Assembly (NCBI RefSeq): GCF_000012745.1
Contig: NC_007404.1
Coordinates: forward strand, 806,001-870,000
From: Thiobacillus denitrificans ATCC 25259
Lineage (GTDB): Bacteria > Pseudomonadota > Gammaproteobacteria > Burkholderiales > Thiobacillaceae
Length of the DNA: 64,000 nt
Direction: 5' to 3'
The position numbers and the translations under genes were made by a program. The notes beneath the pieces are model-generated. The model had not been told where the DNA came from. It searched no databases and saw only the letters and a list, made by a program, of their open reading frames with translations. The first letter of the stretch is position 1. Every line of letters begins with the position of its first letter. Positions 27,192 to 38,549 of this stretch are shown one piece after another.

Positions 27192-28372
27192 GGCGCCGCG
27201 TTCTCACCGTCCTTGGCGCGACCGGGACGATAGGCGTCAATACGCTCGACGTCGTTTCACGCCACCCCGAACGCTTCGAGATCTTCGCGCTCACGGGCGC
27301 GACCCAGGTCGAACGCATGTTTGAGCAGTGCCGCGCGCACCGGCCGCGCTTCGCCGTCATGAGCGAGCCGGCCGCGGCGGCGGCGTTGCGCGCGCGACTT
27401 GCGGCCGACGGCCTTGCGGTCGAGGTGCTCGAAGGCGCGGCCGCGCTGACAGAGGTCGCGATCGCGGCCGAAGTCGATACCGTCATGGCGGCGATCGTCG
27501 GCGCCGCCGGTCTGCCGGCGACGCTCGCGGCGGCGCGCGCGGGCAAGCGCATCCTGCTCGCCAACAAGGAAACCCTCGTCGTCTCGGGCCAGCTTTTCAT
27601 GGACGCGGTCGCCGCCAGCGGCGCCGAACTCCTGCCGATCGATTCGGAACACAACGCGATCTTCCAGGCCTTGCCGCGCGGATTCGACGGTGATTTCCAG
27701 CGCGCCGGCGTCAATACGCTGTGGCTCACCGCCTCCGGCGGCCCCTTCCGCACGCTGTCGGCCGAGGCCATCGCGGCGGCGACACCCGAGCAGGCAGTGG
27801 CGCATCCGAACTGGGTCATGGGCAGAAAGATCTCGGTCGATTCGGCGAGCCTCATGAACAAGGGGCTCGAAGTGATCGAGGCGCGCTGGCTGTTCAACGC
27901 GCGTCCCGAGCAGATCAAGGTACTCGTGCACCCGCAGAGCATCGTGCATTCGATGGTCGAATACGTCGACGGCTCGGTGGTCGCGCAAATGGGCACGCCC
28001 GACATGCGCACGCCGATCGCGTACGCACTCGGCTTTCCCGAACGGATCGCCGCCGGCGTGCCGATGCTCGAACTCATGGGCAGGCAGCTCACGTTCGAAG
28101 CGCCCGACACGGTGCGCTTTCCCTGTCTGCAGCTCGCCTTCGACGCGCTCGCGGCCGGCGGCAACGCCGCTGCCGTGCTGAACGCGGCCAACGAGGTCGC
28201 GGTCGCACGGTTTCTCGAAGGCGCGATCTCGTTTGGCGGCATCGCCGCGAGCATCGCCCACGCCCTCGATGCGGTGGCCGGGGGGCGCGCCGACACGCTC
28301 GACGAGCTGCTCGACGCCGACCACCGGGCGCGTCGCGTCGCCGACGACTATCTCAGGTGCAGCTACGCATGA
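27188..28372 (+). CDS. dxr: 1-deoxy-D-xylulose 5-phosphate reductoisomerase
   Basis: 394 residues from GTG 27188. NADPH-binding [15 protein letters not shown] at the N-terminus and [12 protein letters not shown]. Metal and substrate site residues lie in [12 protein letters not shown] and [17 protein letters not shown]. Second step of the MEP isoprenoid pathway, feeding the FPP used by the nearby UppS. Confidence 0.97.
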   Translation: MRRRVLTVLGATGTIGVNTLDVVSRHPERFEIFALTGATQVERMFEQCRAHRPRFAVMSEPAAAAALRARLAADGLAVEVLEGAAALTEVAIAAEVDTVMAAIVGAAGLPATLAAARAGKRILLANKETLVVSGQLFMDAVAASGAELLPIDSEHNAIFQALPRGFDGDFQRAGVNTLWLTASGGPFRTLSAEAIAAATPEQAVAHPNWVMGRKISVDSASLMNKGLEVIEARWLFNARPEQIKVLVHPQSIVHSMVEYVDGSVVAQMGTPDMRTPIAYALGFPERIAAGVPMLELMGRQLTFEAPDTVRFPCLQLAFDALAAGGNAAAVLNAANEVAVARFLEGAISFGGIAASIAHALDAVAGGRADTLDELLDADHRARRVADDYLRCSYA

Positions 28373-29721
28373 ATCTGCTGACGACCCTGCTGTGGTTTCT
28401 GCTCGCCATCGGTATCCTCGTTGTGGCGCACGAGCTCGGCCATTATTTCGCGGCGCGTCTGGCCGGCGTGAAGGTGTTGCGTTTTTCGGTCGGTTTCGGC
28501 AGGCCCCTGTTCAGTCGGCGCCTCGGGCGCGACCGCACCGAATGGACCGTATCGGCCCTGCCGTTCGGCGGCTACGTCAAGATGCTCGACGAGCGCGAAG
28601 GCGAGGTCCCCGCTGCCGAGGCGCACCGTAGTTTCAATCGCGCAACCGTCTGGCGCCGTATCGGGATCGTCGTCGCCGGGCCCACGGCCAATTTCCTGCT
28701 CGCCATCGTTTTCTATTGGGCGCTCTTCGTGCACGGCGTGCCGGCGATGAAGCCGCTGATCGGCGAGCCGCCGGCGGGCACGCCCGCGGCGCACGCGGGG
28801 CTCGCCGCCGGCGACGAGATTCGCAGCGTCAACGGTGTCGAGACGCCGTCGTTCCAGGACCTGCGCCTCAACCTGCTGCGTGCCGGCGTGGCCGGCGGTA
28901 CGCTCGAGCTCGCGCTCGCCGACGGGCGCAGCGCACGGCTCGAGGTGTCGCCGCTCGAAACCGAAAACCTCGAGCGCGACGCGCTGACGCCGCTCGGCAT
29001 CGTGCGCTACGACCCCGATATCGCGCCCGTGATCGGGGAGGTGTTGCCCGACGGTGCCGCGGCGCGCGCCGGATTCAAGCGCTGGGACCGGCTGATCGCC
29101 GCCGACGGCGAGGCGATCGCAACCTGGCAGGGGTGGGTCGAAGTCGTGCGTGCGCATCCGTCCAGGCCCTTGCGCATCGATTATCAGCGCGACGGCGAAC
29201 GCCGCGTGTCGACGGTGACGCCCGACGCGGTCGACGAGGCGGGCAAGCGCGTCGGCAAGATCGGCGCAGGTCCGCATGTCGATCCCGCCGTATTCGATGC
29301 GCTGATGACCGAACTGCATTACGGCCCGGTCGAGGCCTTGTGGCAAGGCGCCGGCAAGACCTGGGACATGACCGTGTTCACGCTCGAGATGATGGGCCGC
29401 ATGGTGCTCGGCCAGGTGTCGTGGAAGAACCTGTCCGGACCCTTGACCATCGCCGATTACGCGGGCCAGAGCGCCGACCTCGGATGGATCAGTTTCGTCG
29501 GTTTTCTCGCGCTCGTGAGCGTGAGTCTCGGGGTGCTGAACCTGCTGCCAATCCCGCTGTTGGACGGTGGACACCTCATGTATTATGTCGCGGAAGTTTT
29601 TCGCGGTCGGCCGGTGTCCGAGCGCGCCATGGAAATAGGGAGCCGGATCGGCATGGCGCTTCTGCTGTTGCTGATGTCGTTCGCCCTCTTCAACGATTTG
29701 CAACGTCTAATAAGCGGATGA
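28369..29721 (+). CDS. rseP: Site-2 protease RseP
   Basis: 450 residues from ATG 28369 (ATGA overlap with dxr). Zinc site HELGH at residues 21-25 inside the first transmembrane segment, two tandem PDZ domains in the periplasm (about 115-290), and LLDGGH near the last membrane segments. It cuts anti-sigma factors such as RseA and cleaves leftover signal peptides. Its position directly before bamA is conserved and fits its envelope stress role. Confidence 0.96.
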   Translation: MNLLTTLLWFLLAIGILVVAHELGHYFAARLAGVKVLRFSVGFGRPLFSRRLGRDRTEWTVSALPFGGYVKMLDEREGEVPAAEAHRSFNRATVWRRIGIVVAGPTANFLLAIVFYWALFVHGVPAMKPLIGEPPAGTPAAHAGLAAGDEIRSVNGVETPSFQDLRLNLLRAGVAGGTLELALADGRSARLEVSPLETENLERDALTPLGIVRYDPDIAPVIGEVLPDGAAARAGFKRWDRLIAADGEAIATWQGWVEVVRAHPSRPLRIDYQRDGERRVSTVTPDAVDEAGKRVGKIGAGPHVDPAVFDALMTELHYGPVEALWQGAGKTWDMTVFTLEMMGRMVLGQVSWKNLSGPLTIADYAGQSADLGWISFVGFLALVSVSLGVLNLLPIPLLDGGHLMYYVAEVFRGRPVSERAMEIGSRIGMALLLLLMSFALFNDLQRLISG

Positions 29722-32030
29722 AAAAACCCATGACCCTGACCCGTCTGACGCTGGCCCTCGCTGCGGTATTCGTCACGCATGCCGCATCCGCCGAGGCGCC
29801 TTTCGTCGTCAAGGACATCCGCGTCGAGGGTATCCAGCGCACCGAGGCCGGCACGGTTTTCAGCTATCTGCCGGTCAAGGTCGGCGATACGATGACCGAC
29901 GAGAAGACCGCTGCCGCGATCAAGGCCTTGTACGCGACCGGGTTCTTCAAGGACGTCAGGCTCGAGGCGCGCGACGGCGTCGTGATCGTGACCGTGCAGG
30001 AGCGGCCGTCGATCGCCAAGATCACCTTGTCCGGCATCAAGGAATTCTCCGAGGACGATCTCAAGGCCGGGCTCAAGCAGACCGGCCTTGCCGAAGGGCG
30101 CGTGCTGGATCGATCGCTGGTCGAGAAGGCCGAGCAGGAACTGCAGCGCCAGTACTTCAACCGCGGCAAGTACGCGGTCGAGATCAAGTCGACGCTGACG
30201 CCGCTCGAGCGCAACCGCGTCGCCGTGCAGTTCGACGTCGTCGAAGGCGACAGCGCGAAGATCCGCCAAATCAACATCGTCGGCAACAAGGCGTTCAAGG
30301 AGAAGGAGCTGCTCAACCAGCTCACCTCGACGACGCCCAACTGGCTGACCTGGTACACCAAGAACGATCAGTATTCGAAGACGCGTCTTGCGGGCGACCT
30401 CGAGGCGCTGCGCTCGTTCTATCTCAACCGCGGCTACCTCGAATTCAACGTCGACTCGACCCAGGTGTCGATCTCGCCCGACAAGCAGGGTATCTACATC
30501 ACGGTCAACGTCACCGAGGGGCCGCAGTACCGCGTCTCGGACGTCAAGCTCGCCGGACAGATGCTGGTACCCGAAGCCGAGCTCAGGAAGCTCATCACGC
30601 TCGAGCCGGGCGAAGTGTTCGAGCGCGACCGCCTGACCGAGTCGACGAAGAAGATCGGCGACCGCCTCGGCAACGACGGCTACGCCTTTGCCAACGTCAA
30701 CGCCGTGCCCGAGCTCGACAAGGAGAAGAGCACCGTCGCGTTCACGCTTTTCGTGGATCCGGGCCGGCGCGTCTACGTCAACCGCATCAACGTCGCCGGC
30801 AACACGCGCACGCGCGACGAGGTCGTGCGCCGCGAAATTCGCCAGATGGAAGGCGCCTATTACGACGCCGAGAAGATCAACCGCTCGCGTGACCGCCTCA
30901 ACCGTCTCGGCTACTTCAACGAGGTCAACATCGAGACCCCGAGCGTGGCGGGAACGACCGACCAGGTCGACGTCAACGTCAGCGTCGCCGAGAAGTCGAC
31001 CGGCAACATCATGCTCGGCGCCGGTTTCTCCTCGTCCGAAGGCCTCGTGCTGTCGGGCTCGGTCTCGCAAAGCAACGTCTTCGGTACCGGCAACCGGCTC
31101 TCGGCACAGATCAACTCGGGGAGCGTCAATACGGTCTATTCGCTCTCGTACACCAATCCCTACTACACGATCGACGGCATCAGCCTCGGCTACGACATCT
31201 ACCGGCGCGACGTCGACGCAAGCGAACTCGACGGCGTCGGCGACTACGAGACGTCGACCTACGGCGCCGGCGTGCGCTTCGGCCTGCCGATCAATGAACG
31301 CGATTTCATTTCCTTCGGCCTGACCTACGAGCAGACGTCGATCACGACCGATGCCGACAGCCCGACCAACTACCAGAAGTTCGAGGAGGAGTTCGGCAGC
31401 GACAACGACACCGTGCGCGTCGACACCTCGTGGGCACGCGATACGCGCAATAGCCACCTGTTCCCGACCCGCGGTCTGTTCCAGCGCGTGGCGGCCGAAG
31501 TCGGCACGCCGCTCGGCAGTCTCGAGTACTACAAGCTGTCGTTCCAGCACCAGCAATACTTCCCGCTCAGCAAGCGCTTCACGCTCATGCTGAACGGCGA
31601 AGTCGGCGTCGGCGGCGGCCTGTCGGACAAGCCGCTGCCGTTCTTCAAGAACTTCTACGCAGGCGGCACGAGTTCGGTGCGCGGCTTCGAGAACGGCACG
31701 CTCGGTCCGAAGGACGACGAGAACAACGCGCTCGGCGGCGACAAACGCGTCGTCGGCAACGCCGAGCTGTTCTTCCCGCTGCCCGGCCTCAAGGACGACC
31801 AGTCCCTGCGCATGTCGGCCTTCGTCGACGCGGGCGCGACCTTCGGCCCGAATGATGACCAGCACCGCTACGAGAATTTCGCCTTCGGTGACCTGCGCTA
31901 TTCGGCGGGCGTCGCCGTGCTGTGGGTCTCACCGCTCGGCCCGCTCAAGTTCAGCCTCGCACAACCCCTCTCGAGCAAGGAAGACGACGAGGAAGAGATG
32001 TTCCAATTCACCTTGGGCAACGTGTTCTGA
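29718..32030 (+). CDS. bamA: Outer-membrane protein assembly factor BamA
   Basis: 770 residues from ATG 29718 (ATGA overlap with rseP). Signal peptide, five POTRA domains (about residues 25-425), then a 16-strand barrel. The barrel has [18 protein letters not shown] with the conserved VRGF of loop 6, and a C-terminal Phe (LGNVF). It is the core of the BAM complex; its partner BamD is at 44817-45662. Confidence 0.97.
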   Translation: MKKPMTLTRLTLALAAVFVTHAASAEAPFVVKDIRVEGIQRTEAGTVFSYLPVKVGDTMTDEKTAAAIKALYATGFFKDVRLEARDGVVIVTVQERPSIAKITLSGIKEFSEDDLKAGLKQTGLAEGRVLDRSLVEKAEQELQRQYFNRGKYAVEIKSTLTPLERNRVAVQFDVVEGDSAKIRQINIVGNKAFKEKELLNQLTSTTPNWLTWYTKNDQYSKTRLAGDLEALRSFYLNRGYLEFNVDSTQVSISPDKQGIYITVNVTEGPQYRVSDVKLAGQMLVPEAELRKLITLEPGEVFERDRLTESTKKIGDRLGNDGYAFANVNAVPELDKEKSTVAFTLFVDPGRRVYVNRINVAGNTRTRDEVVRREIRQMEGAYYDAEKINRSRDRLNRLGYFNEVNIETPSVAGTTDQVDVNVSVAEKSTGNIMLGAGFSSSEGLVLSGSVSQSNVFGTGNRLSAQINSGSVNTVYSLSYTNPYYTIDGISLGYDIYRRDVDASELDGVGDYETSTYGAGVRFGLPINERDFISFGLTYEQTSITTDADSPTNYQKFEEEFGSDNDTVRVDTSWARDTRNSHLFPTRGLFQRVAAEVGTPLGSLEYYKLSFQHQQYFPLSKRFTLMLNGEVGVGGGLSDKPLPFFKNFYAGGTSSVRGFENGTLGPKDDENNALGGDKRVVGNAELFFPLPGLKDDQSLRMSAFVDAGATFGPNDDQHRYENFAFGDLRYSAGVAVLWVSPLGPLKFSLAQPLSSKEDDEEEMFQFTLGNVF

Positions 32031-32054
32031 GACGCGTTGGCTACCGGAGTAATC

Positions 32055-32558
32055 ATGATGAGCTTCAAGCAGTTCGCACTTTCCCTGATGCTGGCGACCG
32101 CGTTCGTCGCCATGCCCGCTGGCGCCGACACCAAGATCGGTTTCGTCAACACCGAGCGCCTGTTGCGTGAAGCGCCGCTCTCGGTCGCGGCGCAGAAGAA
32201 ACTCGAACGCGAGTTCGCCGGTCGCGACCAGGAACTGCAAAAGCGCGCGAAGCAGGCGCGTGACCTGCAGGCGCAGCTCGACAAGGACGGCGTGACGATG
32301 TCCGACAGCGAGCGCAAGACCAAGGAGCGCGATCTGGCCAACCTGAACCGGGAACTGCAGCGCCAGGGCCGCGAATTCCGCGAGGATCTCAACCTGCGCC
32401 GCAACGAGGAACTGGGCCAGATCCAGGAGCGCGCGCGCAGGGCGATCCAGGAGATTGCCCGCACCGAGAAATACGACCTCATCGTCGAGCAGGCCGTCTA
32501 CGTCGATGCCAAGAGCGACATCACCGACCGGGTGATGAAGGCGCTGGGCGGGAAATAA
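32055..32558 (+). CDS. skp: Periplasmic chaperone Skp/OmpH
   Basis: 167 residues from ATG 32055, with CCGGAG just upstream; ATG 32058 is also possible. Signal peptide ending at PAGA, the KIGFVNTERLLREAP opening, then a long charged helical region (about 45-125), forming the tentacles of the trimeric jellyfish fold. Holds unfolded outer-membrane proteins for BAM. Always next to bamA in this order. Confidence 0.92.
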   Translation: MMSFKQFALSLMLATAFVAMPAGADTKIGFVNTERLLREAPLSVAAQKKLEREFAGRDQELQKRAKQARDLQAQLDKDGVTMSDSERKTKERDLANLNRELQRQGREFREDLNLRRNEELGQIQERARRAIQEIARTEKYDLIVEQAVYVDAKSDITDRVMKALGGK

Positions 32559-32567
32559 TCGGCGGCG

Positions 32568-33599
32568 ATGGCGGTCACGCTTGCAGCGCTGGTCGAGCGC
32601 TTTGGCGGCGAGCTGGTCGGCGACAGCGCGCGTTCGGTGCGCCAGGTCGCGCCGCTCGACCGCGCCTGCGCCGATGACATCGGTTTCGTCTCGCAGAGCA
32701 AATATCTCGCCGAGCTCGCAACGACCGGCGCGGGTGCGGTCATCCTGCCGCCGGACGCGCGCGATGCGACCGACCTGCCGCGCATTCTGACGCCGAATCC
32801 CTATCTCTATTTCGCGCGCGTCTCGGCGCTGCTGAATCCACCGCCGCGTCCGGCAGCGGGTGTGCATCCCGCTGCGACCGTGGCCGCCGACGCCGAAGTC
32901 GCAGCCGACGCGAGCATCGCCGCGGGCGCGGTGATCGGCAGCGGCGCGCGGATCGGTGCGCGCAGCGTCATCGGTGCGAACAGCGTCGTCGGCGACGGCG
33001 CGCGGGTGGGGGAAGACTGCCTGCTGCACGCCAACGTGAGCCTCTATCACGGCTGCCAGGTCGGCGACCGCGTCATCCTGCACGCCGGCTGCGTCATCGG
33101 CGCCGACGGCTTCGGCTTCGCGCCGAACGAAGGCCGCTGGGAAAAGATCCCGCAGATCGGCCGCGTGCTGATCGGCGACGACGTCGAAGTCGGCGCCTGC
33201 ACGACGATCGATCGCGGGGCGCTCGAGGACACCGTGATCGAGGAGGGCGTCAAGCTCGACAATCTGATCCAGGTCGCGCACAACGTCGTGATCGGCGCGC
33301 ACTCGGCCATCGCCGCCTGCACCGGAATCGCGGGCAGCGCGAAGATCGGCCGCCACTGCACGATCGGCGGGGCGGCGATGATATTCGGCCATATCGAGAT
33401 TGCCGACGGCACGCGCATATCGACCAACACGCTGATCACCAAGTCGCTGCCGAAGCGCGGCACCTACACATCGGCGCTGCCCTTCTCGGAGCACGAGGTC
33501 TGGCAGAAGAACGCAGTCCACATGCGTAACCTCGACAAGCTCGTCACCCGCGTCAAGCAGCTCGAGAAAAGGCTCAACGAACTGGAAAACAAGACATGA
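32568..33599 (+). CDS. lpxD: UDP-3-O-(3-hydroxyacyl)glucosamine N-acyltransferase LpxD
   Basis: 343 residues. N-terminal uridine-binding domain (about 1-100), then left-handed parallel beta-helix hexapeptide repeats (about 105-310) with the [21 protein letters not shown] catalytic-His region (given in part). C-terminal helix [11 protein letters not shown]. Third step of lipid A synthesis. The stop overlaps the fabZ start by ATGA. Confidence 0.96.
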
Positions 33600-34039
33600 T
33601 CATGGACATCGAGCAGGTGATGCAGTACCTGCCGCATCGTTACCCCTTCCTGCTGGTCGACAAGGTCACCGAGCTCGAACTCGGCAAGCGCATCACCGCA
33701 GTCAAGAACGTCACCATCAACGAGCCTTTCTTCAACGGCCATTTCCCCGGCGCACCGGTGATGCCTGGCGTGCTGATTCTCGAAGCGATGGCGCAGGCGG
33801 CGGGCATCCTATCGTTCAAGACCAAGAATTACTCGCCGGAGCAGATCGGCATCATCTACTTCGCCGGCATTGACGGCGCGCGCTTCAAGAAGCCCGTCAA
33901 ACCGGGCGATCAGCTCGTGCTCAAGGCCGAGATCGTGCGCGAAGTGCGTGGCATCTGGAAGTACACCGGACGTGCCGAGGTCGACGGCGCGCTGGTCGCC
34001 GAGGCCGAATTGATGGCGACGCTGCGCGACAAACCCTGA
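33596..34039 (+). CDS. fabZ: 3-hydroxyacyl-ACP dehydratase FabZ
   Basis: 147 residues; ATG 33596 or 33602 could start it. Hot-dog fold with [13 protein letters not shown] (catalytic His) and [23 protein letters not shown] (catalytic Glu region, in parts). It competes with LpxA for 3-hydroxyacyl-ACP, so the joint operon balances fatty acid and lipid A synthesis. Confidence 0.97.
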
Positions 34040-34040
34040 G

Positions 34041-34817
34041 ATGGCGACGATTCACCCCACAGCGCTAGTCGCGCCGGGCGCGCGGCTGGCCGACGACGTC
34101 GAGATCGGGCCTTACAGCGTGATCGGCGAGCACGTCGAAATCGGCGCGGGCACCACGGTCGGCGCGCACGCGGTCCTCACCGGCCACACCACGATCGGCG
34201 AACGCAACAAGATCTTCCATTTCGTCTCGCTCGGCGAGGCGCCGCAGGACAAGAAATACGCCGGGGAGCCGACGCGCCTGGAGATCGGCGACTACAACGT
34301 CATCCGCGAGTTCTGCACCTTCAATATCGGCACCGTGCAGGACCGCGGCGTCACGAGAATTGGCCACCACAACTGGATCATGGCCTACGTTCACATCGCG
34401 CACGATTGCGTCGTCGGCGACCGTACCATCTTCGCCAACAACGCCTCGCTCGCGGGACACGCCGAAGTCGGCGACTGGGCGATCCTCGGCGGCTTCACCG
34501 GCGTGCATCAGTTCTGCAAGGTCGGCGCCCATGTGATGACCGGCATATCGAGCGTCGTCTTCAAGGACATCCCGCCTTTCGTCATGGCGTCCGGCCAGCC
34601 CGCCGCGCCGCACGGGCTCAACAACGAAGGCCTCAAGCGCCGCGGATTTTCGGCCGAGGCCCTGTCTGCGCTGAAGCGCGCCTACAAGATCCTCTACCGC
34701 GAGGGCAACACGCTCGCGGAAGCGCAGGCCAAGCTCGCCCCCGAGGCGGCGAAGCACGCCGAAGTGCAGCAGCTGCTCGATTTTCTTGCGCGCGCCGAGC
34801 GCGGCATCATCCGGTGA
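34041..34817 (+). CDS. lpxA: UDP-N-acetylglucosamine O-acyltransferase LpxA
   Basis: 258 residues. Hexapeptide beta-helix (about 1-190) and helical C-terminal domain. AYVHIAHDCVVGD carries the catalytic His, and GGFTGVHQFCKVGAHVM the acyl-chain ruler region. First step of lipid A synthesis. Confidence 0.97.
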   Translation: MATIHPTALVAPGARLADDVEIGPYSVIGEHVEIGAGTTVGAHAVLTGHTTIGERNKIFHFVSLGEAPQDKKYAGEPTRLEIGDYNVIREFCTFNIGTVQDRGVTRIGHHNWIMAYVHIAHDCVVGDRTIFANNASLAGHAEVGDWAILGGFTGVHQFCKVGAHVMTGISSVVFKDIPPFVMASGQPAAPHGLNNEGLKRRGFSAEALSALKRAYKILYREGNTLAEAQAKLAPEAAKHAEVQQLLDFLARAERGIIR

Positions 34818-35947
34818 TTGATCTCGGCGTGGTTGCCGGCGAAGCGTCCGGTGACCTGCTCGGGGCGCATTTCTTCGACGCGCTGAAAAAAAACCGTCCG
34901 GGCCTCACCGCGGCCGGAATCGCCGGCCCGCGCATGGTGGAGGCGGGCGTGAAGGCGATTTATCCGAGCGAGAAGCTCGCGGTCAACGGCTATGTCGAGG
35001 TGCTGCGTCATCTGCCCGAGTTGCTGTGGATACGCGCGCGCATCACCCGCCATTTCCTCCGCGAGCGGCCGCGCGTCTTCGTCGGCATCGACGCGCCGGA
35101 CTTCAATTTCACGCTTGAAGCAGCGCTCAAGCGCGCCGGCGTCCCGACGATCCACTTCGTCAGCCCGTCGATCTGGGCCTGGCGCCCCGAGCGCATCGAG
35201 CGCATCAAGCAGGCGGTGTCGCACATGCTCGTGGTGTTCCCGTTCGAGGAAGCGATCTATCGCGACGCCGGCATTCCGGTCAGCTACGTCGGGCATCCGC
35301 TCGCCGACGTGATCCCGCTCCAAGCGCCGACCGGCGCGGCGCGCGCGACGCTCGGCCTCGGTGACGGCCCCATCGTCGCGCTGCTGCCGGGCAGCCGGCT
35401 TTCGGAAGTCGACCGTCACGCACGCCTCATGCTCGAGGCGGCGATGCAGGTCCGCGCCAAGGAAATGGACGTGCGTTTCGTGCTGCCCGCAGCGAGCGAA
35501 GCGGCGCGCGAACGGATCGCGCGGGCGGCGCAGGGCCTCGATCTGCCGCTCACGGTGCTCGCCGGGCGCTCGCACCAGGCGCTGGCGGCGTGCGACGTCG
35601 CCGTCGTCGCCTCGGGCACCGCGACGCTCGAAGCGGCCCTGTTCAAGAAACCGATGGTGATCACCTACCGCGTTCCGGCGCTGACCGCCCGTCTGATGCG
35701 GAAAAAGGCCCTGCTGCCGTGGATCGGGCTGCCGAATATTCTCGCGCGCGACTTTGTCGTGCCGGAACGGGTGCAGGAAGCGGCAACGCCCGATGCGCTC
35801 GCGGCCGACGTCCTGGCCTGGCTCGGCGACGCCGCCCGGCGCGCGGCGCTCGCTGTCACCTTCGACGCGCTGCATCGCGATCTGCGGCAGGGCGCGAGTG
35901 CGCGCATCGCCGCCGCGATCGCCCCCTACCTCGAGGCCGCGCGATGA
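34814..35947 (+). CDS. lpxB: Lipid A disaccharide synthase LpxB
   Basis: 377 residues from GTG 34814, overlapping the lpxA stop. GT19 glycosyltransferase with [36 protein letters not shown] and YVGHPLAD, then [10 protein letters not shown]. It joins UDP-diacylglucosamine and lipid X at the inner membrane. ATGA overlap with rnhB. Confidence 0.96.
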   Translation: MIDLGVVAGEASGDLLGAHFFDALKKNRPGLTAAGIAGPRMVEAGVKAIYPSEKLAVNGYVEVLRHLPELLWIRARITRHFLRERPRVFVGIDAPDFNFTLEAALKRAGVPTIHFVSPSIWAWRPERIERIKQAVSHMLVVFPFEEAIYRDAGIPVSYVGHPLADVIPLQAPTGAARATLGLGDGPIVALLPGSRLSEVDRHARLMLEAAMQVRAKEMDVRFVLPAASEAARERIARAAQGLDLPLTVLAGRSHQALAACDVAVVASGTATLEAALFKKPMVITYRVPALTARLMRKKALLPWIGLPNILARDFVVPERVQEAATPDALAADVLAWLGDAARRAALAVTFDALHRDLRQGASARIAAAIAPYLEAAR

Positions 35948-36558
35948 CAGGGCGTCGAACCGTCTCGCTGCACGTCGGTCCGGTCGGGCTGTGTGGCGTC
36001 GACGAGGCGGGACGGGGGCCGCTCGCGGGTCCCGTCGTCGCCGCAGCGGTCATGCTCGACCCCAAGCGGCCGATCAAGGGGCTGCGCGATTCCAAGAAAC
36101 TCACGCCGGCCGCGCGCGAGCGGCTCGCCGACGAGATCCGCGCGCGCGCGCTGGCCTGGTGCGTGGCCGAGGCGAGCGTCGCCGAGATCGACCGGCTGAA
36201 CATCCTGCATGCGACGATGCTCGCGATGCAGCGCGCGGTCGCCGGAATGTCGCACGCGCCGGACGACGTCTGGGTCGACGGCGACCGCTGTCCCGAGTGG
36301 ACCTGGCGTTCGCAGGCCGTCGTTCAGGGGGACGACAAGGTCGCGGCGATCGCTGCGGCGTCGATCCTCGCGAAAACCGTGCGTGACGAATTGATGCGCG
36401 GCCTTCACGAGGCGTATCCGCTGTACGGCTTCGCGCAGCACATGGGCTACGCAACGGCTGCCCACCTCGCTGCGCTGAAGGCCAACGGCGCGTGCCCCCA
36501 CCATCGCAGGAGTTTCGCGCCGGTCCGGCTCCTGCTCGATCAAACCTCGCTGTTCTGA
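35944..36558 (+). CDS. rnhB: Ribonuclease HII
   Basis: 204 residues. [20 protein letters not shown] carries the catalytic Asp20/Glu21 pair; [14 protein letters not shown] and [15 protein letters not shown] are the other family motifs. It nicks DNA at misincorporated ribonucleotides. Last gene of the rpsB-lpxB run, in its usual place after lpxB. Confidence 0.96.
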   Translation: MTGRRTVSLHVGPVGLCGVDEAGRGPLAGPVVAAAVMLDPKRPIKGLRDSKKLTPAARERLADEIRARALAWCVAEASVAEIDRLNILHATMLAMQRAVAGMSHAPDDVWVDGDRCPEWTWRSQAVVQGDDKVAAIAAASILAKTVRDELMRGLHEAYPLYGFAQHMGYATAAHLAALKANGACPHHRRSFAPVRLLLDQTSLF

Positions 36559-36568
36559 AAGGAAGCTC

Positions 36569-37024
36569 GTGATCCCCTCGCTGTTTCTGCACGTTCTGAG
36601 CGTCGTCATCTGGGTCGGCGGCATGTTTTTCGCCTACATGGCGTTGCGGCCAGTGGCCGCGGCCGTGCTCGAGCCGCCACAGCGGCTGGCGCTGTGGGCC
36701 GGCGTGTTCGGCCGGTTTTTTCCCTGGGTATGGGCGTCGGTCGCGTTGATCCTGCTCACCGGGCTGCACATGCTGATGACGCTCGGTGGCGCGCAGGCCG
36801 CGCACTATATTTTCACGATGCTCGTGCTCGGCGTGCTGATGATGCTGATTTTCGCCCACGTGTTTTTCTCGCCGTACAAAAAGCTCCGGCGGGCGGTGCG
36901 CGACGAGGACTGGAAAGCCGGCGGCGCGGCGCTCGCGCAGATACGCCGGCTGATCGGGATCAACCTGAGCCTGGGCGTGATCACGATCGCGGTCGTGTTC
37001 GGCGGGCGCGCGTTCGCGGGGTGA
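36569..37024 (+). CDS. CopD-domain family membrane protein
   Basis: 151 residues from GTG 36569, with AAGGAAG upstream. Four hydrophobic segments, LHVLSVVIWVGGMFF at the start with a His in the first helix, FFPWVWASVALILLTGLHML in the second, and a His in the third (FAHVFF). This is the small CopD-like (PF05425-type) architecture linked to copper or haem-related membrane proteins. The specific role is not known; nothing around it is copper-related. Confidence 0.65.
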   Translation: MIPSLFLHVLSVVIWVGGMFFAYMALRPVAAAVLEPPQRLALWAGVFGRFFPWVWASVALILLTGLHMLMTLGGAQAAHYIFTMLVLGVLMMLIFAHVFFSPYKKLRRAVRDEDWKAGGAALAQIRRLIGINLSLGVITIAVVFGGRAFAG

Positions 37025-37075
37025 GCGCGGGCGCCTGCAAGGTCTCCCCGCAGGCCTGATCGCCCTCAGGGTCGG

Positions 37076-37113
37076 GCTTGCCGCGGCGGCTGATTTGTTG
37101 CCGCCGGCAAGCG
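37076..37113. terminator. Imperfect hairpin between convergent genes
   Basis: CTTGCCGCGGCGGC pairs imperfectly with GCCGCCGGCAAG around a TGATTTGTT loop. No clear U-run. It may terminate both the CopD-like gene (+) and the thioredoxin-like gene (-). Confidence 0.35.
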
Positions 37114-37116
37114 GCA

Positions 37117-37512
37117 TCAGCCGGGTTCATCCTGCGCCGGCGCGTCGAGAAGCGCGCGGGTGGCCGCGCGGATCAGCGCGGCCTGCGGCGGACACTGCAA
37201 CTCGGCGTGGAAGCGCCCGTCGCGGTAGAGGTAGATCGTGGGCAGGTGGAAGATTTCGAAGTAGCGTGCGACGCCCGTCGCTTCGCTGACGTCGACTTCA
37301 TAGAGCGCGTCGACCGTTTCGTCAAGAACACTTGGTAGCAGTTGCCGCCAGCGCCGGCAGGCGCCGCAGTGGGGGGCGGTGAAAAGCACGACGGCGATCC
37401 CGGCCGTACGTGCGATCCGGTGATGGAAATCGCCCTCAGTGAGGCGTTCGAAAGCGCGGACGGCGGAGGCGCCGCTGGTAGAATCGCGCTTTCGCTCCGG
37501 ACGCCCGCCCAT
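37117..37512 (-). CDS. Thioredoxin-fold protein with CGAC motif
   Basis: 131 residues. VVLFTAPHCGACRRWRQLLP has the redox pair Cys49-Gly-Ala-Cys52, and HLPTIYLYRDGRF provides the cis-Pro loop of the thioredoxin fold. There is no signal peptide, so it is probably cytoplasmic. The first 20 residues are basic and may not be translated, but no other start codon is available. The start shares the bases CATG with the divergent exchanger gene, which leaves no space for separate promoters. Confidence 0.7.
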   Translation of the reverse strand: MGGRPERKRDSTSGASAVRAFERLTEGDFHHRIARTAGIAVVLFTAPHCGACRRWRQLLPSVLDETVDALYEVDVSEATGVARYFEIFHLPTIYLYRDGRFHAELQCPPQAALIRAATRALLDAPAQDEPG

Positions 37513-38512
37513 GCTTTTTCTCGAACTCCTCGGCTATCTGCTGCTCATCCTCGTTGCGGCGGAAATCTTTGTCAACGCGCTCGAGCACCTAGGGGAAAAA
37601 CTGCGCATCTCCGAAGGGGTGACCGGTTCGCTGTTCGCCGCGGTCGGCACGGCGATGCCTGAAACGCTCGTGCCGCTGCTCGCGATTTTCGCCGGCACGG
37701 GCAACGCGACGACCAACGAGGAGATCGGCGTCGGCGCGATTCTCGGCGCCCCGCTGATGCTCTCGACGCTGTCGCTGTTCCTCATGAGCGTCGCTGTGCT
37801 CGGACGGCGCGGCCTGCGCGGCCACCTCACACCCGAAAAGACCGGCCTCAAGCGCGATCTCGATTTCTTCCTGATGGCCTTCGTGCTGGCCTTCGTCGCG
37901 ATGTTCGTGCCACACACGCAAAGCTGGGCGCGCGGCGCGCTCGCCTTCGTCATGGTGATGATCTACTTTTTCTACGTCATGCTCACCTTGCGTGCGTCGA
38001 GCAAGCTCGTCGACGAGGGCCACGCGACCGAGGCCGGCTCGCCCATGCTGCTGACCCGGCTGGGCATGCCGCAGAACCTGCTCTTCATCATCGTGCAGCT
38101 CGCGCTCGGCCTGGGCTTGCTCGTTGCCGGCGCCAAGGGTTTCATCCACGGCGTCGAGGCCGCCGCGCCGATCATTGGCATCTCCGCCTTGCTGCTCTCG
38201 CTGATGATCATCCCGATCGCCACCGAACTGCCCGAAAAGGTCAATTCGATCCTGTGGATACGCAAGCACAAGGACACATTGGCCTTCGGCAACATCACCG
38301 GCGCGATGGTGTTCCAGGGCACGCTGCTGCCTGCGATCGGCATCTCGCTGACGCCCTGGGCGCCGCAGAAGGAAGTGCTGCTCGGTGTGCTGGTCACGCT
38401 CGTCGCCGCGTTCTGGCTGCGCTGGGCGGCAGTCACCGGAGGCCTGCGGGTCTGGCACCTGTTCGTGAACGGCGCGCTGTACATCACCTATCTCACCGTG
38501 GTGCTGGCTTAA
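37511..38512 (+). CDS. Sodium/calcium exchanger family membrane protein
   Basis: 333 residues, about ten hydrophobic segments in two inverted halves. The alpha-repeat-like segments are recognisable: AVGTAMPETLVPLLAIFAGTG in the first half, with a conserved Glu, and SLMIIPIATELPEKVNSILW in the second. Gene family CaCA (CAX/YrbG-like); ion not determinable. TAGAAT at 37479-37484 may be its -10 element, but no -35 fits. Confidence 0.78.
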   Translation: MLFLELLGYLLLILVAAEIFVNALEHLGEKLRISEGVTGSLFAAVGTAMPETLVPLLAIFAGTGNATTNEEIGVGAILGAPLMLSTLSLFLMSVAVLGRRGLRGHLTPEKTGLKRDLDFFLMAFVLAFVAMFVPHTQSWARGALAFVMVMIYFFYVMLTLRASSKLVDEGHATEAGSPMLLTRLGMPQNLLFIIVQLALGLGLLVAGAKGFIHGVEAAAPIIGISALLLSLMIIPIATELPEKVNSILWIRKHKDTLAFGNITGAMVFQGTLLPAIGISLTPWAPQKEVLLGVLVTLVAAFWLRWAAVTGGLRVWHLFVNGALYITYLTVVLA

Positions 38513-38549
38513 TCAGCAAACGGCGGGGCGCCCGCCAACCTTCGGCCGG

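Noticed and set aside
29583-31865. 760-codon open frame antisense to bamA
   Set aside because: Covers the fully recognisable BamA coding sequence and has no motif of its own.
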